Assembly: GCA_963805505.1 (NCBI GenBank)
Contig: CAWDUP010000004.1
Coordinates: 62,001-126,000 of the forward strand
Length of the DNA: 64,000 nt
Reading direction: 5' to 3'
Origin: JANPBY01 sp963805505
GTDB lineage: Bacteria > Actinomycetota > Actinomycetes > DATJPE01
Under the pieces are notes generated by a model. That model saw only the letters and a program-made list of their open reading frames with translations. It had not been told where the DNA came from and did not search any database. The position numbers and the translations under genes are program-made. Below, piece after piece: positions 24,801 through 33,457 of the stretch; position 1 is the first letter of the stretch, and each line of letters opens with the position of its first letter.

Positions 24801-26746
24801 TCGGCCAGACCGCCCCAGATGGCGGCGAACGCTTCCTCGAACAGGCCCTTACCCGCGGACCCGCCGAAGGCGCTCACCCCGGCAGCAGTTCCGGCGCGGA
24901 GGCCGAAGTCGTACAAGAACGCGGGCGACGCGCCGTTGCGGTCGATCGTGTAGGGACGCTCGTCGACGACCTCGACGCCGAGGCGCTGCAGGACCGGAAG
25001 CACCTCTGACAGCGAGATCGGGGTCCCCAGCGTGCACACCTTGAAGCGGCGCTCCTCCGGGCGCGCGCCGATCGCGGAGTAGAGGTTGAGCGACATGGCG
25101 CCGTCCTCGGCGAGCCCCTCGATCTGCCGTACGTCTGCGACGGCTAGTCGAGCGCCGAACTCCTCCTTGTAGCCCTCCGGAAAGGCATCCAGATAACGCC
25201 GTTGGAGCAAGGTGCCGCGCTCCTCGCCGAACTGGTCCACGAGCGCGTCGTCGAAATCGTCCACCCAGTCACGGGTGGCTTCCTCGAGCCGTGCCTCGAG
25301 CCCCTCGACGTCGACCTCGGGCAGCGCCGCGCCGGGGGCCACGCGGACGACGAAGTGCAGCCGCGCCAGCACGGACTCCGAGACGCGGGCTGTGTAGTCG
25401 ACGGTGACGCCCTCGAAGGCCTCCTTCAGGATCTCCGCCATGTCCAGGCGCACTGCTGTGGTGTAGCGATCACGTGGGAGGTAGACCAGGCAGGACATGA
25501 ACCGGCCGTAGACATCGCGCCTCAGGAACAGCCGAGTCTGGCGGCGCTCCTGCATCGCGAGGACCGACATCGCGATGGGGAGCAGTTCGTCCTCGGACAC
25601 CTGGAACAGCTCGTCACGCGGATAGGTCTCGAGGATCTGCAGGAGGTTCTTGCCGTCATGGCTGGCTGGGTCGAAGCCGGAGGCATCCAGGACCTGACGC
25701 ACCTTGCGACGCAAGACCGGCACCCGCAGGACACTTTCGGCGTACGCCGCCGAGGTGAACAAGCCGAGGAATCGACGCTCTCCGGTCACCTGACCGGAGT
25801 CGTCGAACGACTTCACCCCGATGTAGTCGAGATAGGCCGGCCGATGGACCGTCGACCGGCTGTTGGCCTGGGTGAGGATCAGCAGACGCGGCTCGCGGGC
25901 CTTGGCGCGTACCTCAGGCGGCAGCTTGTCGAACGAGCTCGAGACGCGCTGGTCAGAGCGCAAGATCCCGAGCCCACTGCCGGGGACAGCCACGAGCGCG
26001 TCCTCCCCGTCCTCACGGGTCAGCGCGTACTCGCGGACCCCGAGGAAGGTGAAGTGGTCGTCCACCAGCCACTCGAGAAGCTCCCGCGCCTCCGCGATCT
26101 CCTGATCTGAGATGCCCACAGGGGGCTGAGCGGTGAGTGACTGGGCGACGTCGGAGGCGACCACCCGCATCTTTCCCCAGTCCTCCACGGCCTCGCGGAC
26201 GTCGGAGAGGACGCGGCGCAGGCCGGCTTCGATCTCGGCCAGCTCCTCAGGATCGGAGATCCGATCGATCTCCACCTCCATCCACGACTCGAGGGACGTG
26301 TCGCTAGGCCGGTCGGCGGCCTCGTCAAGAACCTCGACGAGGTCGCCGGTGAGCGTGCGCTGGACCGTGAGCTGAGGGTGGATCACCAGGTGGATGGCGT
26401 GGCCCCGACTGGCCAGCTCGGCGGTCACCGAGTCCACCAAGAAGGGCATGTCGTCGGTGACGACCTCCACCACCGTGTGCCCGGAGGACCACCCGTGCTC
26501 GTCCACGGTTGGTGTGAACGCGCGTACCTTCGCCGCCCCTTGTGGGCGATTCAAGCCGAGGTCGCGGTGCGAAAAGGCCGCCCCTGCGACGTCGACCGGA
26601 TCACGCCCGACCAGGTCCTCCGGCGAGACGCGACGGTAGTAGCGCTCGAGGAAGAGGCGGTCGCTCTTGGCCGGCCCCGATCCGCTTCGAAGATGAACCG
26701 CGCGTTCGATGAGGTCGCGCTTGGCATCGTCGAACTTGTTGAGCAT
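21893..26746 (-). CDS. gdh: NAD-specific glutamate dehydrogenase, large (180-kDa) type
   Basis: A 1617-residue enzyme that oxidises glutamate to 2-oxoglutarate and ammonia with NAD. The large N-terminal regulatory part (ACT-like segments) covers about residues 1-700. The catalytic domain follows, with G-P-V-A-R-G-G-L-R-W-S-D-R-R-E-D-F-R-T-E and G-A-K-G-G-F substrate motifs and the nucleotide-binding G-V-G-D-M-S-G-D-V-F-G-N-G. Length is typical of the family. It lies 63 bases downstream of pruA, giving the route proline to P5C to glutamate to 2-oxoglutarate. A decayed copy of its 3' end lies at 6582-6716. Confidence 0.95.
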   Translation of the reverse strand: MLNKFDDAKRDLIERAVHLRSGSGPAKSDRLFLERYYRRVSPEDLVGRDPVDVAGAAFSHRDLGLNRPQGAAKVRAFTPTVDEHGWSSGHTVVEVVTDDMPFLVDSVTAELASRGHAIHLVIHPQLTVQRTLTGDLVEVLDEAADRPSDTSLESWMEVEIDRISDPEELAEIEAGLRRVLSDVREAVEDWGKMRVVASDVAQSLTAQPPVGISDQEIAEARELLEWLVDDHFTFLGVREYALTREDGEDALVAVPGSGLGILRSDQRVSSSFDKLPPEVRAKAREPRLLILTQANSRSTVHRPAYLDYIGVKSFDDSGQVTGERRFLGLFTSAAYAESVLRVPVLRRKVRQVLDASGFDPASHDGKNLLQILETYPRDELFQVSEDELLPIAMSVLAMQERRQTRLFLRRDVYGRFMSCLVYLPRDRYTTAVRLDMAEILKEAFEGVTVDYTARVSESVLARLHFVVRVAPGAALPEVDVEGLEARLEEATRDWVDDFDDALVDQFGEERGTLLQRRYLDAFPEGYKEEFGARLAVADVRQIEGLAEDGAMSLNLYSAIGARPEERRFKVCTLGTPISLSEVLPVLQRLGVEVVDERPYTIDRNGASPAFLYDFGLRAGTAAGVSAFGGSAGKGLFEEAFAAIWGGLAESDGFNALVPRAGLTWRQAAVLRAYAKYMRQAGSMFSQDYVETCLQANIGLARLLVRLFEARFDPAISGERSELCEAIVEEIAGGLDEVASLDQDRILRSYLALIQATLRTNVFQPDAAGNRKSYFSFKLDPLSIPDLPKPRPRFEIWVYSPRFEGVHLRFGPVARGGLRWSDRREDFRTEVLGLVKAQAVKNAVIVPVGAKGGFCPKLLPDPAVDREAWLAEGIACYKTFISGMLDITDNLLEGKTVPPPQVVRHDGDDPYLVVAADKGTATFSDIANQVSADYGFWLGDAFASGGSVGYDHKAMGITARGAWESVKRHFRELGHDTQTQDFTVVGVGDMSGDVFGNGMLLSEHIRLVAAFDHRHIFIDPDPDAAKSYVERRRLFDLPRSSWADYDPGLISQGGGVFPRSAKSVPISAEARAVLGLEADVSALTPAELMRAILKAPVDLFWNGGIGTYVKSLDETNAEVGDKANDNIRVDGVDLRCRVVGEGGNLGFSQLGRIEASRHGVRINTDAIDNSAGVDTSDHEVNIKIVLDQVVRSGDLTTKQRNELLEEMADDVALHVLRDNYEQNILLGNARVQAYPMLPVHKRFIRKLEKEHELDRALEFLPSNSQIDRLHAAGQGLSSPEFAVLVAYSKMTLTEVLLESAVPDEPWFERALRGYFPRQLVERYGDRLADHPLRRQIITTVIVNDLVNRGGITFSYRAGEETSGTPAEVARAYTVVREVFGLEDFWARVEELDAVVPTNAQTALYLECRRLLDRATRWLLQARRTAVDVAAEVEHFSRVGALVPLVPGLLRGTELERFSQRQADFETLGVPTDLARDAAALLDAFSLLEVIEITASTGEEPDRVAAIYFAMSERFAVDRMLTRITALPRDDRWEALARMALRYDLYEVLASLTRGVLMAAPDVVDTDERIAIWEAANSEGLARARGTLSDIGQAEVFDLATLSVALRTVRTLVPTGGAG

Positions 26747-26809
26747 CGTCGTCCTGCCCGAGTGGTCCAGCGGACGCCGTTGTCCGCACTTGCAGGCTAT
26801 CGCCCTGTC

Positions 26810-28441
26810 TCAGCCTTGGTGGGGGTGACGCGACTCCTTGGCCGGAACGAAGGTCTCCTTGATCGATCGCGTCGAGGTCCACCGCAGCAGGTTCTGCGCC
26901 GCCCCCGCCTTGTCGTTCGTGCCGCTGGCCCGGCCACCGCCGAACGGTTGCTGACCGACGACTGCACCAGTGGGCTTGTCGTTGATGTAGAAGTTGCCGG
27001 CCGCGAAGCGCAGCTCGTCGGTTGCCTGGGCGATGGCCCGGCGATCCTGGGCGATCACCGAGCCGGTCAAGGCGTACGGCGACGCCGACTCCATCTGGCG
27101 AAGGGTCGCGAGGTAGTCACCGTCGTCGTAGACGTGCACCGACAAGATCGGACCGAAGTACTCCGTCGTGAAGATCTCATCGGTGGGGTCGGTGCCGACC
27201 AGCACGGTCGGCCGTACGAACCAGCCCTCGGAGTCGTCGTAGCCGCCGCCGGCCAGCACGGTGATCGACTCCACGTCTTTCGCGCGGTCCAAGGCTTTCG
27301 ACAATCGGCCGAAGGAGCGGTCGTCGATGACCGCGCCCATGAAATTGGCGAGATCTGTCGTGGGACCCATGGTGAGCGCATCCACCTCGGCCGCGAGGTC
27401 GTCTCGCAGTCCCTCCCACAAGCTCCTCGGCACATAGGCGCGCGAAGCCGCCGAGCACTTCTGACCCTGGTATTCGAAGGCCCCTCGCACCATCGCCGTG
27501 CGCAAGACATCGATGTCGGCGCTGGGGTGTGCCATCACGAAGTCCTTGCCCCCGGTCTCACCCACGATCCGCGGGTAGGACCGATAGCCGGCGATGTTCC
27601 CCCCGACCCGCGACCACAGCTGCTGGAAGACCCGCGTCGATCCCGTGAAGTGGATCCCGGCCAGGTCAGGATCGGCCAGCACGACGTCGGAGACGGCGAT
27701 CCCGTCGCCCGTCACCATGTTGATGACCCCCGGTGGGAGGCCGGCCTCTTCGAGCAGCGCCATCAGGAAGTGCGCCGCGAACTGCTGGGTGTGCGCCGGC
27801 TTCCACACGACGGTGTTGCCCATCAGTGCCGGCGCGGTCGGCAGGTTGCCGGCGATGGCGGTGAAGTTGAACGGGGTCACCGCATAGATGAAGCCCTCGA
27901 GCGGTCGATGGTCGGTCCGGTTCCAGATACCCGCCGACGACCTGGGTTGTTCGGCGAGCACCTGCCCGGCAAAGGACACGTTGAAGCGCCAGAAGTCGAT
28001 GAGCTCGCAAGCCGCGTCGATCTCGGCCTGAAAGGCCGTCTTCGACTGGCCGAGGAGGGTGGCGGCGTTCAGCGTCTGCCGCCACGGGCCGGCCAAGAGG
28101 TCGGCGGCCTTCAGGAACACAGCAGCCCGGTCGTCGAAGGAGAGCTCCCGCCAGGGTCGGGCCGCCTGCTTCGCCGCCGCCACCGCCTCGCGGGCGTCGT
28201 CAGCGGTTGCCTGGTGGGTCACGCCGAGCACGTGCGCCCTCGCGTGCGGTTGCACGATCTCCATGGGCGAGCCAGACCCCGCCCGTCGCGTTCCGCCGAT
28301 GGCCATGGTCAGATCGACCGGTGTGCCGGCCAGCCCAGCGACCCGTTCTTCAAGCGCCGCCCGCTCCGCACTTCCGGGTGCATACAGCAAGACCGGCTCG
28401 TTGATCGGGTCGGGCACTCGGGTGGTGGCGTCGAACGACAT
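26810..28441 (-). CDS. pruA: L-glutamate gamma-semialdehyde (P5C) dehydrogenase
   Basis: A 543-residue aldehyde dehydrogenase of the P5CDH type. Marks include T-P-F-N-F-T-A-I-A-G-N-L, G-E-T-G-G-K-D-F with the catalytic Glu, and Y-Q-G-Q-K-C-S-A-A-S-R with the nucleophile Cys. It converts glutamate semialdehyde to glutamate, which the adjacent gdh can oxidise. Length and motifs match the stand-alone (non-PutA) enzyme. Confidence 0.94.
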   Translation of the reverse strand: MSFDATTRVPDPINEPVLLYAPGSAERAALEERVAGLAGTPVDLTMAIGGTRRAGSGSPMEIVQPHARAHVLGVTHQATADDAREAVAAAKQAARPWRELSFDDRAAVFLKAADLLAGPWRQTLNAATLLGQSKTAFQAEIDAACELIDFWRFNVSFAGQVLAEQPRSSAGIWNRTDHRPLEGFIYAVTPFNFTAIAGNLPTAPALMGNTVVWKPAHTQQFAAHFLMALLEEAGLPPGVINMVTGDGIAVSDVVLADPDLAGIHFTGSTRVFQQLWSRVGGNIAGYRSYPRIVGETGGKDFVMAHPSADIDVLRTAMVRGAFEYQGQKCSAASRAYVPRSLWEGLRDDLAAEVDALTMGPTTDLANFMGAVIDDRSFGRLSKALDRAKDVESITVLAGGGYDDSEGWFVRPTVLVGTDPTDEIFTTEYFGPILSVHVYDDGDYLATLRQMESASPYALTGSVIAQDRRAIAQATDELRFAAGNFYINDKPTGAVVGQQPFGGGRASGTNDKAGAAQNLLRWTSTRSIKETFVPAKESRHPHQG

Positions 28442-28516
28442 GGAACTGCTCCTCGATCCGGATGCGCGTCACGGCCGACCGTGCGGTCCGACCCATCCTG
28501 GCACGTCCGCCAACGG

Positions 28517-28963
28517 TCACCCAGGGTCGAGCAAAGACGTGATCTCCTCGACTGAGAACCACAAGAGATCCAGGTCTGCCAGCTCCGCTAGCTCGGCATC
28601 AGAGCCGACTGCGCTCTCGTCGATGTGCACCGACATGACCTCGGCCAACGAGAGCGGCCCTGTCAGGCGCACCACTGACGCCCCGGCCAGGGGGTCCTCG
28701 ACAACACGAGAGGTCGGCAGGTCCGCGGCAAGCACCACCCGACGCCGAACGACCCCAGCCTGACCACCCAAGCGTTCGACCGACAGCTCCGCAGCATCCA
28801 GCAGCGCCTCGTTCTCGAGGACCTCGACGTCCTCGTCGACCAATGAGCCTCGCAAGGCTTCCGTGACCGCGCACGCGACGTTGGCTTCGACCTGGCCGAG
28901 ACGCTGCAACGTCTCGAGGTCGGCCATCGTCGCGGGGACGTACACGCGCGTCGAGCTGGTCAT
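28517..28963 (-). CDS. DUF6912-type actinobacterial protein
   Basis: A 148-residue acidic protein beginning with R-V-Y-V-P-A-T, a start shared by a family of actinobacterial proteins of unknown function. It has no signal peptide or membrane segment. The C-terminal half alternates Leu and acidic residues (E-L-A-D-L-D-L-L-W-F-S-V-E-E-I). It lies 15 bases after the patatin gene and 75 before pruA. The family number is from memory. Confidence 0.65.
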   Translation of the reverse strand: MTSSTRVYVPATMADLETLQRLGQVEANVACAVTEALRGSLVDEDVEVLENEALLDAAELSVERLGGQAGVVRRRVVLAADLPTSRVVEDPLAGASVVRLTGPLSLAEVMSVHIDESAVGSDAELAELADLDLLWFSVEEITSLLDPG

Positions 28964-28978
28964 GCTTCGGTCAGCACG

Positions 28979-29956
28979 TCAGATCCAGCTCATCTCATCG
29001 GCCCTCGCGCGCCGCAGAGCTTCGGTGCTGGTACGCAGCGAGGTCTCGAGGACCGCCTCGCGGCGGCTGGGGTCCATCAGGTTGGCACCGATCGCTTCGA
29101 GGTCCTCACGCCCTGGACCCAGCATGGTCACCGAGATCCCAGCGCGGCGAACCTTCGCGGCCTCGCCCAGCATGCGCCGAGTCATGGTGCGGCGAAACGC
29201 TCGTTCCGCGCGCGCACCCAGCCCGGACGGGCGGTCGTAGTCGAAGGAAACCATGGGTGCCAGGACATAGACCTCGTCGACCGCAGCGCCCGCCAGCAGG
29301 TCGACAGACGTAGGTGAGCAGGTCCCCCCGTCGACGTAGCGTCGCCCGCCGATGGGTACGGGAGCGAACCAGCCGGGGATGGAGCACGACGCGTGCACGG
29401 CCTCGGCCAGTCCGGCTTGCGGCGCGCCAGGGCGACCGAAGGCCACGCGTCGGCCCGAGTCGTAGTCCATCGCGACGATCCACAGCGCCGGGTGCGGCGA
29501 CCACTCACCCTGCGGTGTCACCGCCTCGACCAGAGCAGGAACCGACCACAGTGACTTCCGGCCGCTGGGGAGCAGCGCTGACATCGCGGCCAACGGCGGG
29601 ATCGATCTGGGCGACCGCATGCTCTGCAACAGCAGCCGGCTCGATCCGATGCCGGGGCGAGGACGTCCCGGCAGCGCGCCCCCAGTCGCACGGTCGTAGT
29701 CGTAGGAATGTCCGGCCAGTGGGCCGGTGGTCACCGCGAGCCCGCCTTGGTGACGCAGCAGGTCTTCGACGCCGACCCCTGCGCCGAGCAGGGCCGCCAG
29801 CACCGACCCAGCCGAGGTGCCCACGATCACCTCTGCAGATGACGCGTCGAATCCGTCGACCTTGGCGAGCGCCTGCAGGGCACCCAGCGTCCAGGTGGCC
29901 CCGAGCACGCCACCAGCACCCAGCACCAGGCCGCGGCGCGGCGACCTGCCACTCAC
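28979..29956 (-). CDS. Patatin-like phospholipase/lipase
   Basis: A 325-residue acyl hydrolase of the patatin fold. The oxyanion hole is G-A-G-G-V-L-G, the nucleophile Ser48 is in G-T-S-A-G-S and the catalytic Asp in Y-V-D-G-G. GTG 29956 overlaps the stop of the WS/DGAT gene (GTGA), so lipid synthesis and hydrolysis genes are coupled. There is no signal peptide, so it is probably cytoplasmic or lipid-droplet associated. Confidence 0.88.
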   Translation of the reverse strand: MSGRSPRRGLVLGAGGVLGATWTLGALQALAKVDGFDASSAEVIVGTSAGSVLAALLGAGVGVEDLLRHQGGLAVTTGPLAGHSYDYDRATGGALPGRPRPGIGSSRLLLQSMRSPRSIPPLAAMSALLPSGRKSLWSVPALVEAVTPQGEWSPHPALWIVAMDYDSGRRVAFGRPGAPQAGLAEAVHASCSIPGWFAPVPIGGRRYVDGGTCSPTSVDLLAGAAVDEVYVLAPMVSFDYDRPSGLGARAERAFRRTMTRRMLGEAAKVRRAGISVTMLGPGREDLEAIGANLMDPSRREAVLETSLRTSTEALRRARADEMSWI

Positions 29957-31344
29957 CGCACGGTCTCCCGCAGCTCCGCGAGCGCATCCACCAGGCACTG
30001 AGCCAGCACCTCGACATCGGGCATCGCGTCACGGTCGGCGTTGAGACCGAAGTAGACCCCGCCGTCGTAGGACGTCAGCCCGATACTCACCGCCTGCCCT
30101 TTGGCCAACGGGACCACCGGATAGGCAGCCTCCATGCGAGCGCCGGCGCTGTAGAGGGGGAACTGAGGACCGGGAACATTGGTGACGACCAGGTTGAACA
30201 TCCGCCGCGACAGCCCGCTCCCCACCCGGGCACCGAGCGCGTGCAAGGTCGGGGGCGCGAATCCGGCGATCCCGACAAGCGCCTCCGCCCCCACGGACTG
30301 ACCGGTCTCCTTGTGGGCCTTCATGGCGTAGGACACCTGGTGCAGCCGCATGATGGCGCTCGGCTCGCCGACCGGGAGGTCGACCAGGTAGGACGCCACG
30401 CGATTGCCCAGGGCGCCCTTCTGGTCTTCGGTCCGCACGCTCACCGGAACCATCGCCCGCACCACGGTTGCACCGCCGACCGACTCGCCGCGCGTCATCA
30501 ACCACGTGCGCAGTCCCCCGGCGACGACCGCCAGCACGACGTCGTTGACGGTGCCGCCGTGCTTGGCCCGCACCGCCTTGAAGTCCTCGAGCCGCATGTC
30601 GGCCGTGGCATACCGTCGCTGCTCGCCGATCTCGGCGTTGAGCGGGCTCGTCGGCGCCGTACGCGCCACGGTGCGCGCCATCGCCAGCACACCTCCCGCC
30701 ACCCCAGCCAGCCGACCGGCAGTGCGGCGCACGTCGGTCACTGTCGTGCGTACGAGATCCGCCGCGCCGCTGGGCCGGCGGATGAGATCGCCGACCGCGC
30801 CAGCGACCAGCTCGATCGAGGACGGCTCGGCCGCCGGGCGCCAGGTGTCCGCTGGTGTCTCACGCGGTTCTGGCGTGACGTCCAAGATGACCTGACCGAT
30901 GTCGACGGCACTGACCCCATCAACCATGGCGTGGTGGGTCTTGGTCAGGATGGCGAATCGCCCGCCCTCAATGCCCTCGACCAGATAGGTCTCCCACAGC
31001 GGGCGGCTGCGGTCCAGGGGGCGGCTCATGATGCGAGCCACCAGCTCGCGAAGCTGTTCTTCGGTCCCTGGCTTGGGCAGCGCTGATCGACGGACGTGAT
31101 AGGCGATGTCGAAGTTCTCGTCATCAACCCAGACCGGACTCGCGATGTGTCCGGGGATCCAGCGGATCCGCTGCCGATACCGCGGCACGAACGCGATCCG
31201 CCTGCTGATCAGGCGCACGAGCCGGTCGTAGTCGAAGCCGGTGTCCGGGACGGTGAACAGCGCCACACTCCCTACGTGCATGGGTGTGGTGGGTTCCTCG
31301 AGGTAGAGGAACGACACGTCCAACGGGTTGAGACGGTCTGACAC
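29953..31344 (-). CDS. Wax ester synthase/diacylglycerol acyltransferase (WS/DGAT)
   Basis: A 463-residue acyltransferase that makes triacylglycerol or wax esters from acyl-CoA. The catalytic H137-H-A-M-V-D142-G motif is intact. The N-terminal S-D-R-L-N-P-L-D-V-S-F and the C-terminal N-V-P-G-P segment are family marks. I chose GTG 31344, where similarity begins, with GGAGTG upstream. Confidence 0.92.
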   Translation of the reverse strand: MSDRLNPLDVSFLYLEEPTTPMHVGSVALFTVPDTGFDYDRLVRLISRRIAFVPRYRQRIRWIPGHIASPVWVDDENFDIAYHVRRSALPKPGTEEQLRELVARIMSRPLDRSRPLWETYLVEGIEGGRFAILTKTHHAMVDGVSAVDIGQVILDVTPEPRETPADTWRPAAEPSSIELVAGAVGDLIRRPSGAADLVRTTVTDVRRTAGRLAGVAGGVLAMARTVARTAPTSPLNAEIGEQRRYATADMRLEDFKAVRAKHGGTVNDVVLAVVAGGLRTWLMTRGESVGGATVVRAMVPVSVRTEDQKGALGNRVASYLVDLPVGEPSAIMRLHQVSYAMKAHKETGQSVGAEALVGIAGFAPPTLHALGARVGSGLSRRMFNLVVTNVPGPQFPLYSAGARMEAAYPVVPLAKGQAVSIGLTSYDGGVYFGLNADRDAMPDVEVLAQCLVDALAELRETVR

Positions 31345-31587
31345 GATCGAGTCACTCCAGCGGCATCGGCGGGGAAACCCCCGACCGCCGTACGGCGTCG
31401 TGGGAACTCTTATCGTGTCACGGGCGTCTGGCTTGAGGGGGCTCACGCCACGCGATGGCTGCTGCGCATCGCGAGCGGTCCACGTTCGAGGGACCGCTCA
31501 GATTGGGTTCACCGGTCCAGACAACCTCCCCATGAGCCGAATCAGATAGTGCCACCCCGAATCTCGAAACCTCGACTGGAGAACCAG
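31345..31587. promoter_or_regulatory. Divergent intergenic region, WS/DGAT and lipoprotein genes
   Basis: This 243-base gap separates two divergent genes and should hold both promoters. No RNA gene, repeat or clear operator was seen. Confidence 0.4.
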
Positions 31588-32025
31588 ATGCGCCGCTCCG
31601 TTCTCGTCCTCGGCCTGTGCGCCGCCGCGACCACGCTCGGCCTTGCCGGTTGCAGCTCATCAGGTGGATCGGCGAGCACCGCGCCAACACCGGCCGCCAC
31701 CACCAGCTCCCCCGCGCAGTCACCGAGCCCGTCGCCAACAGAGTCTGCAGACGACGTGGGAGTCGCTATCGATGTCACCGTCGACGGCAACACGGTGACA
31801 CCAAAGCCCGCGACCATCGAGGTCGCGCCGGGCGATGCGATCGCCCTCACGCTCACGACCGATCGGTCAGGTGAGCTGCACATCCACGGCGCCGACCCAG
31901 AGCTCGAGACCGAGATCGAGCCGGGGACGAAGACCTACACGTTCACCGCCAGCAGCCAGCCGGGCGTCTACGAGGCGGAGCTGCACGACCCAGACCTGCT
32001 GCTGTTCGAGCTCAAGGTGCAGTGA
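31588..32025 (+). CDS. Cupredoxin-like lipoprotein
   Basis: A 145-residue protein with a lipoprotein signal peptide ending in L-A-G-C (Cys at about residue 21), a Ser/Thr/Pro-rich linker and a C-terminal beta-rich domain like cupredoxins. His residues occur in E-L-H-I-H-G-A and E-L-H-D-P-D, but the Cys and Met of a type 1 copper site are not seen, so metal binding is doubtful. I chose ATG 31588 after a GGAG site. It overlaps the membrane-protein gene by GTGA. Confidence 0.75.
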   Translation: MRRSVLVLGLCAAATTLGLAGCSSSGGSASTAPTPAATTSSPAQSPSPSPTESADDVGVAIDVTVDGNTVTPKPATIEVAPGDAIALTLTTDRSGELHIHGADPELETEIEPGTKTYTFTASSQPGVYEAELHDPDLLLFELKVQ

Positions 32026-33419
32026 GCCAAAGCCTCGGGCACGCCGTGGGCGCCTGGTGGGTCGACGGAACGCTGTCCGCAGTCCCCGACCTGCTCGGGC
32101 GGTTGGCCCACGGTGTCGGCAACCGCAAAGACCTTCCCGTGCCGTTCGCGGCAGCACTCGCGGCGGCGGTGGTGGCACTCGTCGCCTCCTTCGTGGCCCT
32201 TGGCGCGCTTTGGCGCACCCCCCGACTGACCGGGGCCGCAGCCGGACGTCCCGTCGCCCCGGGGTGGTCAGCAGTCCTGGACTCCTCCTGGTTGCGGTGG
32301 ACGCTGCGCGTGGTCGGCCTGGTCCTGACCGGCTACTTCCTCCTGGGCCTCCTGCTTGGGCCAGACGATGCCCTGAATCCGTCCGCCGGCGTCGTCTACG
32401 TGCTGCTGTGGGTCGGCACCCTCGTCGTGGCCTCAGCCCTGCTCGGCCCGGTGTGGCGCCTGATCAACCCGCTGCGCAGCGTGCATCTCATCGGCTGTCG
32501 CCTGCTGCTGCACCAGCCGGAGAAAGGCTTCCTGCCCCCACCGACCGCCCTGGGTCTTTGGCCCGGCGCGCTGGCGATCCTGAGCTTCGGCTGGCTGGAA
32601 CTCGTAGCCCCCGACCGAGCAACCACCCATGTCCTGACGCTGTATCTCATTGGCTACGCGGTCTGGGTGCTCGGCGGCGCCGTTCTGTTCGGCGATCGAT
32701 GGATCCACCAGGCCGACGGCTTCGAGGTCATCTCAGACCTCTACGGCCGGCTGTCCGTCCTCGGCCGACGGGCCGACCGCGCGCTGGTGCTCCGCTCTCC
32801 CTTGAACGGGATCGCCGGCCTTCGCAAGGAAGCCGGCACAGCCGCCGTGGTCTGTGTGCTGCTCGGGACCACCGCCTACGACGGCCTGTCGAGCGCCCCT
32901 TGGTGGGCAGCGTGGGTGCAGGAGGCCGCTGTGCCTGCGCGAGTCGCCGCGACAGGGGGCCTCCTCGCGGTGGTCGCCGTGGTTGGGGCCACCTACCTAG
33001 GGGCCACGGTCTGGTCGGGACGCCTGTCCGGAAAGCCTGGGCTGGCCAAACAGCTGCCACGTGAGCTGGCCCACACCGTTGTGCCGATCGCCTTGGGATA
33101 CGCCATCGCGCACTACTACTCCCTGCTGGTCATCGTGGGTCAGCAGACGGTCGCGCGGCTCTCAGACCCCCTCGGAACTGGCGCCAACTGGCTCGGAACC
33201 GCCAACGGCGGCATCTCCTACACGTTGGTCGGGGCAACCACTGTGGCGACGGTGCAAATCCTGGCGGTCGTGGTGGGGCACATCCTGGGTGTGGTCCTGG
33301 CACACGACCGCACCGTGGCCCTGGTGCCCCCTGCGCGTGCCGTGGTCGCGCAACTTCCGGTGCTCGCCCTGATGGTCTTCTTCACCTTGGCCGGCCTCAC
33401 GCTGCTGTTCTCCGCCTAG
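32022..33419 (+). CDS. Polytopic membrane protein of unknown function
   Basis: A 465-residue protein with roughly ten hydrophobic helices and a GTG start overlapping the lipoprotein stop. Motif-like segments include L-L-G-P-V-W-R-L-I-N-P-L-R-S, S-F-G-W-L-E-L and A-H-Y-Y-S-L-L. I know actinobacterial genes of this pairing but no established function. With the cupredoxin-like partner it may form an envelope complex, possibly for metal handling or electron transfer. Confidence 0.7.
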   Translation: MSQSLGHAVGAWWVDGTLSAVPDLLGRLAHGVGNRKDLPVPFAAALAAAVVALVASFVALGALWRTPRLTGAAAGRPVAPGWSAVLDSSWLRWTLRVVGLVLTGYFLLGLLLGPDDALNPSAGVVYVLLWVGTLVVASALLGPVWRLINPLRSVHLIGCRLLLHQPEKGFLPPPTALGLWPGALAILSFGWLELVAPDRATTHVLTLYLIGYAVWVLGGAVLFGDRWIHQADGFEVISDLYGRLSVLGRRADRALVLRSPLNGIAGLRKEAGTAAVVCVLLGTTAYDGLSSAPWWAAWVQEAAVPARVAATGGLLAVVAVVGATYLGATVWSGRLSGKPGLAKQLPRELAHTVVPIALGYAIAHYYSLLVIVGQQTVARLSDPLGTGANWLGTANGGISYTLVGATTVATVQILAVVVGHILGVVLAHDRTVALVPPARAVVAQLPVLALMVFFTLAGLTLLFSA

Positions 33420-33457
33420 CTCTGGCCTTACGTGGAGCGGACGAGGATGCGTCTCAG

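Noticed and set aside
22940..25009. Long open frame (over 680 codons) on the plus strand opposite gdh
   Set aside because: It is antisense to a clear 1617-residue enzyme, has no recognisable domain, and such shadows are common in GC-rich DNA.
26378..28555. Long open frame of over 700 codons on the plus strand opposite pruA and the start of gdh
   Set aside because: The translated protein is Arg/Pro/Gly-rich with no family similarity, while both minus-strand genes are well supported.
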